Virus record (IMG/VR): IMGVR_UViG_3300029914_000002
Span: 1-64,000 of that record
Source of the DNA: a virus
DNA length: 64,000 bases
Reading direction: 5' to 3' (one strand)
Positions 49,171 to 56,227 of the stretch are shown here, in pieces (position 1 is the first letter of the stretch; each line of letters opens with the position of its first letter). The position numbers and the translations under genes are program-made. A model generated the notes under the pieces. The model was not told the DNA's origin. It made no database searches and saw only the letters and a program-made list of their open reading frames with translations.

Positions 49171-49875
49171 TTTATTGATATATAAATATTTAAAAAATAT
49201 TTTAAAATTTAACACTAAAATATTTGGTGATATGAAAACTTTTAGTAATTTTGCATCACAAACAAAAACAAATGTAATTATTTACAATCAAATCAACTAA
49301 GAAAAATAATAAATATCTTAGTTGATTTGATAATTTAATAAGAGGACTTGAAAAAAATTTCAAAACTTTAACATTAAATATTTGGTGAAATGAAAACATT
49401 TTTATAATTTTATTCTACAATAAAAAAACAAAAATTTTTAAGTAATAGTATTGAAAAAAAAAAACTTCAAAACTTTATCATTAAATATTTGGTAAAACAA
49501 AAAACTTTTTGTAATTTTATTCTACAACAAAAAATATCAAGTAAGAGTACTTGAGAAAAAAAGTTCAAAACTTTAACATTAAATATTTGGTAAAACAAAA
49601 AACTTTTTGTAATTTTGAACTACAACATCAAAAGAAAAGTAATTATAAAAATTATATTTTAATTGAAAAAAAGTAGAAAAAACTTTCAAAAATATTTGGT
49701 AAAACAAAAAACTTTTTGTAACTTTGAACTACAATTCAAAAAGAAATATAGTTTTAAAAAATTAAATTTCAATTGAAAAAAGTTCAAACTTTAACATTAA
49801 AATATTTGGTAAAACAAAAAACTTTTTGTAACTTTGAACTACAATAAAAAACAAATCAAACTTCAGATTGAAAAA

Positions 49876-49945
49876 AATCTAATGGTACAAAAACCAACTC
49901 AAAGCTTGCGAGAGTATAGATAGTGCAAATGAACACACTTAGATT
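49876..49945 (+). ncRNA. Cloverleaf RNA, copy 1
   Basis: 70 nt. P1 AATCTAA/TTAGATT; arm TGG-TACAAAAA-CCA; arm CTC-AAAGCTTGC-GAG; arm GTG-CAAATGAA-CAC. The middle stem is CTC/GAG where other copies have CCTT/AAGG: a compensatory change around a constant AAGCTTGC loop. Transcribed from the promoter at 49805. Confidence 0.75.
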
Positions 49946-50159
49946 AATGTAATAATAATTTAGTAGTAAGGAAACAAACTTTAATCTTGAAAAAGTTTAT
50001 AGTGAAACTTGAAAATAAATTTAATATTACAAAAGTAAATATAGTAAGTTCAAACTTACTGTTTCTAATCTGTGAAGATAAAAAGGACTGAAAATGATTT
50101 GATTTTTATTTACTCTTGTAAACGTACTTGAGAAAAAATAGAAAATACTTTCAAAAATA
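49946..50159 (+). ncRNA. 3' part of array unit 1: hairpins and GGACUGA element
   Basis: AGTAAGTT/AACTTACT (50043-50060) is followed by ATCT-GTGA-AGAT (50068-50079) and AAAAAGGACTGAAAA. The GNRA-type hairpin plus GGACTGA recurs at 51120 and 51869 with changed but paired stems. The unit ends near GTACTTGA before the next promoter. Confidence 0.6.
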
Positions 50160-50191
50160 TTTGGTAAAACAAAAAACTTTTTGTAAATTTA

Positions 50192-50874
50192 TTCTATAAT
50201 AATTTAAATCAAAAAATCAGATTTAAACAAGAAATATCAGCGAGATTTGCGCTCTGAGTGTATATATTTATAAGAAAATATATATCAACCAGATGAATGA
50301 GAAGCTCATAGTGGTGAGTCAATGATAAGATTATAATCTTAAATAATCAATATTATCAAAGATAGACAGTCCATTGAAACAGATATATAAGACATGTAGA
50401 ACTTATCTTGTTATAAATATACAAAGCAACCACACCGTGGAGATTGAATATTGGAATTAAATTTCGAATATGATAAAATCCTAATGTTAGATGAGACGTG
50501 ACTAACTACTTTCATTCCACTACAAGGACTGATTATTGATTAAATTATAAAATGTTGGAGATAAGCACACAGGGTGCATCATTATTAGAATAATCTAATT
50601 TGAAGGGGCAAGTGTCAATGACACAAGGTTCAATTCCTTCTATCTTCACTATGAATATTGATTTCAACACTGAAAATCAGAACTTGTTCTGAAAGTAAGT
50701 TCCACTATTGATATTCATAACCAACAACAAGCGAGTTTTGGTTAAATAATAAATATTAAAAAATGTATATTAATTAATTGAAATCTCTTGAAAAAGAGCT
50801 GTTAATTTAAATAATATGATTTAATAACATTATTTAATCAAAATTCCTTGGATAAAAACAAGTAGGAGTACTTG
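50192..50874 (+). ncRNA. Array unit with tRNA-like element, ~680 nt
   Basis: Transcribed from the promoter at 50160. Hairpins: TATATATTT/AAATATATA (~50240), CCAC-ACC-GTGG (~50430), TCAGAAC-TT-GTTCTGA (~50678). ATGAATAT (50650) pairs with ATATTCAT (50709). The tRNA-like element is at 50557-50648. It ends at the hairpin CAAGTA/TACTTG (50859-50874). No gene is present. Confidence 0.55.
50557..50648 (+). tRNA. tRNA-like element with long variable arm
   Basis: Acceptor GGAGATA/TATCTTC (one G-U), D arm GCAC-ACAGG-GTGC, anticodon-position arm ATTAG-AATAAT-CTAAT (6-nt loop, no U33), variable arm GTGTC-AAT-GACAC, T arm AAGG-TTCAATT-CCTT, discriminator A. Type II shape as in Leu/Ser, but the anticodon loop is abnormal. 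CCA not encoded. Confidence 0.5.
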
Positions 50875-50978
50875 AAAAATAGTTCAAACTTTAACATTAA
50901 AATATTTGGTAAAACAAAAAACTTTTTGTAAATTTGAACTACAATAAAAAAGAAAATCATAATTCAGATTTAATAGAT

Positions 50979-51048
50979 AATCTAATGGGATAAAAACCAC
51001 CTTGAAGCTTGCAAAAGGAAAGATAGTGCAATTAAACACTCTTAGATT
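50979..51048 (+). ncRNA. Cloverleaf RNA, copy 2
   Basis: 70 nt. P1 AATCTAA/TTAGATT, arm TGGGATAAAAACCA, arm CCTT-GAAGCTTGCAA-AAGG, arm GTG-CAATTAAA-CAC. Driven by the promoter at 50905. Confidence 0.75.
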
Positions 51049-51185
51049 GATAATGATAATAATCGTAAGATTATTAAATTACAAGAATAAATATGATAAA
51101 TGAAAATTTATTTTTTCTAAGCTGAGAAGCTAAAAGAACTGATAAAAGATTTTTTTTAATACTCATTTCAAGTAAGAGTACTTGA
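51049..51185 (+). ncRNA. 3' part of array unit 2
   Basis: ATTACAAGAATAAATATGAT matches the ATTACAA-x-A-G-TA-x-ATAT segment of the other units. Then AGCT-GAGA-AGCT (51120-51131) and AAAAGAACTGATAAAAG, then TCAAGTA-AGAG-TACTTGA (51168-51185). Same order as units 1 and 3. Confidence 0.6.
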
Positions 51186-51436
51186 AAAAAATGTAGAAAA
51201 AATTCAAAAATATTTGGTAAAACAAAAAACTTTTTGTAATTTTGTACTTAATAAATAATAATCATCTAATTGAAACTAGTTTATTGCTTCCATGTGATAC
51301 TTCAATTTATGATTAGTAAGATTATTATTAATTTAAAAAAGTATAAAAATTCAAAAATATTTGGTAAAACAAAAAACTTTTTGTAAATTTGGACTACAAT
51401 AATGAAACAAATCAAATTTCAGATTGAAGCAATAAA

Positions 51437-51505
51437 AATATAATGGTACAAAAACCACCTTGAAGCTTGCAAAAGGAGATAGTGCAAATGAACACAACTT
51501 ATATA
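51437..51505 (+). ncRNA. Cloverleaf RNA, copy 3
   Basis: 69 nt. P1 is AATATAA/TTATATA where the other copies have AATCTAA/TTAGATT: a C-G pair replaced by an A-T pair. The arms TGG/CCA, CCTT/AAGG and GTG/CAC are kept. First of four in unit 3 (promoter 51360). Confidence 0.75.
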
Positions 51506-51530
51506 TTAAGTATCTTGCTGAAACAATTAA

Positions 51531-51598
51531 AATCTAATGGGATAGAAACCACCTTGAAGCTTGCAAAAGGAGATAGTGCAATTAAACACACTTAGATA
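51531..51598 (+). ncRNA. Cloverleaf RNA, copy 4
   Basis: 68 nt, AATCTAATGGGATAGAAACC then ACCTTGAAGCTTGCAAAAGG, GTG/CAC arm, TTAGATATT. Nearly identical to copy 5. Confidence 0.75.
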
Positions 51599-51623
51599 TT
51601 AAATATTGTATAAGTAACTAAAA

Positions 51624-51691
51624 AATCTAATGGGATAGAAACCACCTTGAAGCTTGCAAAAGGAGATAGTGCAATTAAACACACTTAGATA
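51624..51691 (+). ncRNA. Cloverleaf RNA, copy 5
   Basis: 68 nt, same sequence as copy 4 apart from the flanks, so a recent tandem duplication with a ~93-base period. Confidence 0.75.
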
Positions 51692-51716
51692 TTAATGAAA
51701 TTGAAAAAGTAATAAA

Positions 51717-51766
51717 AATAATCAAAGGCAATAGCCACCTTGAAGCTTGCAAAAGGAGAGATTAAT
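51717..51766 (+). ncRNA. Cloverleaf RNA, copy 6, shortened
   Basis: About 50 nt. The outer stem is TAATC/GATTA, the first arm GGC-AATA-GCC, the second CCTT-GAAGCTTGCAA-AAGG. The GTG/CAC arm is absent, but pairing is kept in the stems that remain. Confidence 0.6.
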
Positions 51767-51928
51767 ATTACAAAAGTAAATATTGCAAAAGTAATAAAAA
51801 TTCAAGGATTTATATTACAAGAGTAGATATAATGAACATAACCAAATGTTTATTGTTCCAATGATAAAGTTCTGTGAAGAACAAAGGACTGAAATAGATT
51901 TGTGACATTTTCAAGTAAAAGTACTTGA
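51767..51928 (+). ncRNA. 3' part of array unit 3
   Basis: TTATATTACAAGAGTAGATA, then GTTCT-GTGA-AGAAC (51869-51882) with AAAGGACTGAAA, then TCAAGTA-AAAG-TACTTGA (51911-51928) and CTTTTAAAA. Same module order as units 1 and 2, with four cloverleafs upstream instead of one. Confidence 0.6.
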
Positions 51929-51936
51929 ACTTTTAA

Positions 51937-52075
51937 AACAACATGAATTAATATAAAATTATGTAGGTTGAAATTCCAGGAAAGTGGATCAATAATGAGC
52001 AGAAAGTTAATGTCTTTCTATCGCTTTTGTTAAGTCTTATTTAAAATTCTTCTATATTAATTCTGTTGTTTTTTT
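51937..52075 (+). ncRNA. 139-nt RNA closed by an 18-bp helix
   Basis: AACAACATGAATTAATATA (51937-51955) pairs with TATATTAATTCTGTTGTT (52053-52070) with one bulge, then seven T. Inside is AGAAAG-TTAATGT-CTTTCT. A self-contained small RNA with a terminator-like end. Confidence 0.6.
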
Positions 52076-52080
52076 AAAGC

Positions 52081-52660
52081 GTTCTTTGTAAAATTGAAAA
52101 TATTTGGCTGTCTGTAGTCATAAATAAACTACGAAAGTAGTATAAAGTGAGTTATAGTTGTTTCTATAACTTGCGGTATTAAATGTGCAGTTGATTTTAT
52201 TTTTTCGGAAATAAAATTAATTGTAAACAATAATACTTGAGCAGACAATCAGGATATCATTAAACCTTGATTATCGAGGGTAACACTGTAGAGAAAGTGG
52301 TTTAATGCAAAGGCTATGTGGGTAGTCTGAGTGAGATGGGAACATCAATAAGAATAACCTGAAGGATTATTGCAAGAAATACGATTTCCAGTTGTGTAAT
52401 TGCGTTATCCAATATAAAAGTTGACTTAAAACCGAAAGGTAAATTAGATTGTAATACAATGTACAGGTGGTGCTGTAATTAAGGTTACCTTAACATTACC
52501 AAGTGTTACGAGAGTATCTTAGTTGACTTAAAATATGGAGGTAGGGATATCTCAGAGAGTAGTTTAGTATAGCTCAGTTCAAAAGATTGAGAAGCTGGTT
52601 GTCGAACCACTACTTTCATCATCCACAAAACAAACTTTAACTGCAAATTTAATGCAAATT
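52081..52660 (+). ncRNA. Large structured RNA with a tRNA-like 3' part
   Basis: Less AT-rich than its surroundings. TGTCTG (~52110) pairs with CAGACA (~52241). Hairpins ACTAC-GAAA-GTAGT, AGTTATAG/CTATAACT, TTTATTTT-TTCGG-AAATAAA, GATG-GGAA-CATC, AATAACC-TGAA-GGATTATT, TAAGG-TTA-CCTTA. GNRA and UUCG loops are typical of folded RNA. Near 52555-52615, TAGTATAGCTCAGTTC, CTCA/TGAG and TGGTT-GTCG-AACCA look like a tRNA D arm and T arm without an anticodon arm. Confidence 0.6.
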
Positions 52661-52985
52661 AAAATAAACAAATAAAGGAAAAGAGTTCGACTGTTGTTAG
52701 TGATAGGTGACTACTAGTTATGAGAAGCAATTCGTCGTAGCCGTGAAAGACCCCAAGTCCAACATGATTTTTAAGAAAGTTCTCTAAATCCGCAAGATTT
52801 AATCTGGAAGGCATTCTAGATGAGTAATGATTATTAAGAGAGTAATTAACAACAAAAGGAGTGGTGAATCTAATTGACCGTCATTGGAGGAGTACCAATT
52901 CAAAAGATTGGTGGAAAAGAAGCAGAAAAAATAATAGTTTCTAAAGTTCTTCTCTATAATGCTGTATTCTCAAGCAATATAAAAT
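52661..52985 (+). ncRNA. Structured RNA upstream of the locus terminator
   Basis: About 320 bases without a gene, continuing the G/C-richer composition. GTGACTACTAGTTATGAGAA and later AATCCGCAAGATTTAATCTG suggest hairpins. Two near-repeats, ACCAATTCAAAAGATTGGTGG near 52890 and AGTTCAAAAGATTGAG near 52580, share TTCAAAAGATT. Probably the 3' part of the RNA starting at 52081. Confidence 0.45.
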
Positions 52986-52988
52986 AAA

Positions 52989-53025
52989 AATCCTATCTAA
53001 TTGAAAAATTAGATAGGATTTTTTA
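52989..53025 (+). terminator. Terminator of the RNA locus
   Basis: AATCCTATCTAATT/AATTAGATAGGATT then TTTTT. The strongest terminator in the 3.9-kb locus. Confidence 0.85.
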
Positions 53026-53071
53026 TTTATAAGCTATTTCACTTATAAATACACTTTATAAGTTATTTCAC

Positions 53072-53383
53072 TTATAAATTGAATTTGTTTGCATCTTGTT
53101 TTAATTTATAATCTTTCATAAATTCTTCAACTTCGTCGTCAATAACTATATATTCTCTGTTTTTTAAACATAATCTATCATCCACGTACTTTCCTTTTTG
53201 ATCTAGATACACTCCAACATCACCATTACAGGAACCAAATGGATGAGTAAGAGTACCAGTTAAATACTCATCATCCTCTTTAAATTTGATTTTAGTGCCT
53301 ACTGGATATTTAGATCTACCTGCTAATATAACATCATCATCTAACATTGTAAATTGATGCTCATTAAATTTTAGTATTTTCAT
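53072..53383 (-). CDS. MKY/KFN-family protein, KOW-like
   Basis: 103 residues from MKILKFNEHQFTMLDDDVILAGRSKYPVGTKIKFKEDDEY. ATG 53383 is taken since MKILKFNE is the family-like start. The body resembles a KOW/SH3 barrel (VGTKIKF...GDVGVYLD). End KLKQDANKFNL. Confidence 0.75.
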   Translation of the reverse strand: MKILKFNEHQFTMLDDDVILAGRSKYPVGTKIKFKEDDEYLTGTLTHPFGSCNGDVGVYLDQKGKYVDDRLCLKNREYIVIDDEVEEFMKDYKLKQDANKFNL

Positions 53384-53387
53384 ATTA

Positions 53388-53837
53388 CTATATATTAAAT
53401 TTTTTAGCATTAAATATATCAGGATGATTTATCTCTAACCATTTGTTATATTCATCTAAATTGTTATAAGGTAGGTTATTACCTTCACATACTAATATTT
53501 CTAATGTCTCTGGTAATAATGGTAACTCAGATAAATTATTATTACTACAATTTAATGTCTTTAATGAATATGGTAATGTCGGCAATTCTTTTAAATTATT
53601 AGAATAGCAAAATATTTTTTTTATTGAGTGCGGTAAAGTAGGTAACTCACGCAAAACATTATTAAAACAAGATAATATCTCTAATGTCTCTGGTAATGTT
53701 GGCAATTCTTTTAAATTATTATTATAGCAATATAATTCTGTTGTTGTATCTGGAATATTTGATATTATAAATAATCCTTTATCATTTAATGTCAATACAT
53801 TATCCATTATATGTTCAAATGTTTTTATATATTTCAT
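53388..53837 (-). CDS. MKY/KFN leucine-rich-repeat protein
   Basis: 149 residues. MKYIKTFEHIMDNVLTLND; five LPxLP repeats (LKELPTLPETLEILSCFNNV, LSELPLLPETLEILVCEGNN); end HPDIFNAKKFNI. A paralogue of the 41496 product 12 kb away, including the NNLPYNxLxEY motif after the repeats. Confidence 0.85.
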   Translation of the reverse strand: MKYIKTFEHIMDNVLTLNDKGLFIISNIPDTTTELYCYNNNLKELPTLPETLEILSCFNNVLRELPTLPHSIKKIFCYSNNLKELPTLPYSLKTLNCSNNNLSELPLLPETLEILVCEGNNLPYNNLDEYNKWLEINHPDIFNAKKFNI

Positions 53838-54406
53838 ATATTAAATTTATTTGTATTTTTAACCATTAAATAATTTGAATATTCTTCTGGATATTCTTCT
53901 ATAATTTCTTTTCTATATGCAGGAGGTAAATAATCTATAAATGTATGGTCAATATCATCAGTTATATTCCAATCTGCTCCATTTTCAATTAAAAACTTAG
54001 TTATTTTTAATGCTTTTTTATCTCTATAATTATAATTAGAATTCACAATTAATGCAGTTTCACTATTATTATTTATTTTATTTATATCTGCTCCTGCTGT
54101 TATTAAATCTTGAATCATTTCTTCTTTTTTATTTCGTACTACTAATATCAATGGAGTATTTCCAAAATTATCAGTAGTATTAACATCAGCTCCTGAATCA
54201 ATTAAAATTTTAAATATTTGATATAACCCATACCTTATAGTGATTATTAAAGGAGTATCTCCATTACTATTTTTAATATTAAGATTTATATTTGGGATTT
54301 TAGATATCAATTCTTTAATTTTAGGTGAATCAATTTCATAAATATATTTAAATATATCTTTTTCATCATAAAATTTTGTTAATTCAAATTGTTTTATATA
54401 TTTCAT
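53834..54406 (-). CDS. MKY/KFN ankyrin-repeat protein
   Basis: 190 residues. MKYIKQFELTKFYDEKDIF; ankyrin units LNIKNSNGDTPLIITIRYGL, ILIDSGADVNTTDNFGNTPL, DLITAGADINKINNNSETAL, FLIENGADWNITDDIDH; end YPEEYSNYLMVKNTNKFNI. The clearest ankyrin protein in the window. Confidence 0.9.
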   Translation of the reverse strand: MKYIKQFELTKFYDEKDIFKYIYEIDSPKIKELISKIPNINLNIKNSNGDTPLIITIRYGLYQIFKILIDSGADVNTTDNFGNTPLILVVRNKKEEMIQDLITAGADINKINNNSETALIVNSNYNYRDKKALKITKFLIENGADWNITDDIDHTFIDYLPPAYRKEIIEEYPEEYSNYLMVKNTNKFNI

Positions 54407-54726
54407 AAGTTAAATTTATTTGCTTGTAATTCTAATTCTAATTCTTCTTTAGTTCTAGCATATTTTTCAACATCACTTGAATTTAACTCTATATGATAAA
54501 CATAATATTTTCCTTTTTTATCAAAACATTCAATTAGTTCATCTGGTACATATTCATATCCAAACTTAATCCAAATAGGATTGGTTCCTCTTATATCAAT
54601 AATTTTACAAATATTATTTTTAAAAAAAACTGATATCCCTTGGTTTCTAGGTTCAAAGTTAATTATAGCATAATCTCCTTTTTTTATATCTCTATTTAAT
54701 CTTTCAAATGTTTTTAAATATTTCAT
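54403..54726 (-). CDS. MKY/KFN-family protein, KOW-like
   Basis: 107 residues. MKYLKTFERLNRDIKKGDYAIINFEPRNQG, then ICKIIDIRGTNPIWIKFGYEYVPDELI; end ARTKEELELELQANKFNL. The GxYIP/YVPDE element is shared with 33636 and 34348. Confidence 0.75.
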   Translation of the reverse strand: MKYLKTFERLNRDIKKGDYAIINFEPRNQGISVFFKNNICKIIDIRGTNPIWIKFGYEYVPDELIECFDKKGKYYVYHIELNSSDVEKYARTKEELELELQANKFNL

Positions 54727-55166
54727 ATGTTAAATTTATCAGTATTTTTATTAAGTTTAAGTTCTTTAACTATTTCTGGATATTTTTTATCAAGCCATTT
54801 TTTCAATTTATCATCTGTAATTAAATCATAAAATGTTTCACCTTTATATTTTATATTATAATCAATTCCGTTATCTAATAATAATTGAATCATTTTCTTT
54901 TTTTCATATATATCTCCTTCACCTGTTATAACAAAAAATAAAACTGTTTGATATTTTAATATGTCATTTAATTTATCAATATAATCAGGTAATAAATATA
55001 TAAATCTTTTAAGATTACCATCATAAGCGGATTGCATCAGGGCATTATAACCCATTCGTATACCCATTCGTATTAAATCATTTTCTACTGCTGAATTCCA
55101 CATATCTAAATCATGAGATTTAAATACGTTAGTAAACCTATTTTCAAATGTTTTTAAATATTTCAT
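54723..55166 (-). CDS. MKY/KFN-family protein, ankyrin-like
   Basis: 147 residues. MKYLKTFENRFTNVFKSHDLDMWN; RMGYNALMQSAYDGNLKRFI and LLLDNGIDYNIKYKGETFYD are ankyrin-like; end KLNKNTDKFNI. First gene of the five-gene minus-strand chain. Confidence 0.75.
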   Translation of the reverse strand: MKYLKTFENRFTNVFKSHDLDMWNSAVENDLIRMGIRMGYNALMQSAYDGNLKRFIYLLPDYIDKLNDILKYQTVLFFVITGEGDIYEKKKMIQLLLDNGIDYNIKYKGETFYDLITDDKLKKWLDKKYPEIVKELKLNKNTDKFNI

Positions 55167-55250
55167 GTAACTATATATTAAATTAAGTTATTAAAAAATA
55201 AAAATAAGAATATTTTATATTAATAATAATAATCATTGAATTATATTTAT

Positions 55251-55258
55251 TATCTTTG
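55251..55258 (+). promoter_or_regulatory. -7 element before the 55281 gene
   Basis: TATCTTTG 23 bases before ATG 55281. It lies inside a longer in-frame extension, which excludes the upstream start. The -33 position is poor (only TTGA further down). Confidence 0.5.
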
Positions 55259-55280
55259 TATTCTAAATAATATAAATATT

Positions 55281-55613
55281 ATGAATGTAACAGATGTAAT
55301 GTTAAATGTTATTTCTTTATTTGATAAAGAAGACAAAGTAAATTCAGATTATTATCATAATGGTAGTGAAACTGGACCAATATTAGAATATGATGTTAGT
55401 TATGATAATGTTATTGAAGCTACATATGGATGGAATGATTATGAAGAAGGAGAAACTACACAAATAAAAATTTATTTCACAACAGATGATATAAAAGTAG
55501 AAAAAAATATCTCTGGTTCAAGTGTGATGTGTGATGACCCATATGATGAAGATTCGAATTTTGTATTTTCAAATGAGATAGATTTTATAACTTGGTTAAA
55601 AGAAGAAATCTAA
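55281..55613 (+). CDS. Hypothetical acidic protein
   Basis: 110 residues from MNVTDVMLNVISLFDKEDKVNSDYYHNGS. Acidic (DYEEGETTQIKIYFTTDD), ending FITWLKEEI. Overlaps the next gene at TAATG. Not recognised. Confidence 0.7.
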   Translation: MNVTDVMLNVISLFDKEDKVNSDYYHNGSETGPILEYDVSYDNVIEATYGWNDYEEGETTQIKIYFTTDDIKVEKNISGSSVMCDDPYDEDSNFVFSNEIDFITWLKEEI

Positions 55614-55903
55614 TGAATTACGATGAAACATTTGCTAAAAGAGATAAATTAATAATCAAAGCAGATTCTATAACAGAAAATTATTTAGAACTTGCTACAG
55701 AATTATTAGAAAAATCTAATAATTTTTTACATACTTCTAGAATAACTCACACTGATATTGATTCTGATGGCATAACATTTGAATTTTGGATAAATGATTA
55801 TGATTTTCCTCAAGGAAAACGTCAAATTCTTATAACTAAAGAAATTTTAGATAAAAATATTAATTCTTTTTTAAGAAAGAAAAAACTAAAATTATTAAAA
55901 TGA
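55613..55903 (+). CDS. RK-tag protein
   Basis: 96 residues from MNYDETFAKRDKLIIKADSITENYLELATELL, ending SFLRKKKLKLLK. ATG 55613 overlaps the upstream stop (TAATG), which fixes the start. The body is unrelated to the KOW-like group. ATGA overlap with the next gene. Confidence 0.7.
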   Translation: MNYDETFAKRDKLIIKADSITENYLELATELLEKSNNFLHTSRITHTDIDSDGITFEFWINDYDFPQGKRQILITKEILDKNINSFLRKKKLKLLK

Positions 55904-56223
55904 ATAAGCCAGATAGAAATCAATATTATAAATTATACTCTACTGTTATAGTTTGTAATTCAGTTGGATCATCATTATGTAATAAATGTAAAAAAAACAA
56001 TCAAGAGTTTTCAGTTTTTCTTGGATCTGATACTAAACTTAGTACTTTATTTGGATATTATTGTAGTGATTGTTTACCATTACTTGTAAAAGAAGCAAAT
56101 ATTAAAGGTCAATATAATTTTGAAAAATATTACAATAACGCTTGTAAACGATATTATGAAGAATGTGTTCAATATGTAAGAAAAACAAAATTAGATAATC
56201 TAGGTAATATTATAAAAGAATAA
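55900..56223 (+). CDS. Zinc-finger RK-tag protein
   Basis: 107 residues. CNSVGSSLCNKCKKNNQEFS and FGYYCSDCLPLLV supply two CxxC pairs. The tail is QYVRKTKLDNLGNIIKE. Another unrelated body joined to the tag. Confidence 0.7.
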   Translation: MNKPDRNQYYKLYSTVIVCNSVGSSLCNKCKKNNQEFSVFLGSDTKLSTLFGYYCSDCLPLLVKEANIKGQYNFEKYYNNACKRYYEECVQYVRKTKLDNLGNIIKE

Positions 56224-56227
56224 TAAT

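Larger units (their letters stand above)
49223..51391 (+). repeat. Array of ten near-identical promoters
   Basis: The unit ATTTGGTAAAACAAAAAACT then TTTTTGTAATTTTG recurs. TTTG to -7 starts at: 49223/49246, 49381/49405, 49488/49512, 49586/49610, 49695/49719, 49805/49829, 50160/50184, 50905/50929, 51213/51237, 51360/51384. Spacing is about 20 nt each time, fitting the Bacteroidetes TTTG-N19/20-TAnnTTTG promoter. CTACAA usually follows the -7 box. Several are flanked by GTTCAAA...TTTGAAC. All face plus. Confidence 0.85.

Noticed and set aside
49481-51400. CRISPR array
   Set aside because: The repeats are spaced irregularly (about 100 to 750 bases), contain promoter boxes, and the intervals are themselves repeated structured RNA rather than unique spacers. 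No cas gene is near.
52081-52985. tmRNA or RNase P RNA
   Set aside because: Despite the tRNA-like 3' part, the conserved tmRNA 5' end and tag-peptide frame were not found, and the RNase P core motifs are absent.
55236-55280. Longer N-terminus for the 55281 gene
   Set aside because: The promoter's -7 box lies inside this extension, so it would not be transcribed. The same reasoning was used for the 5153 and 61341 starts.
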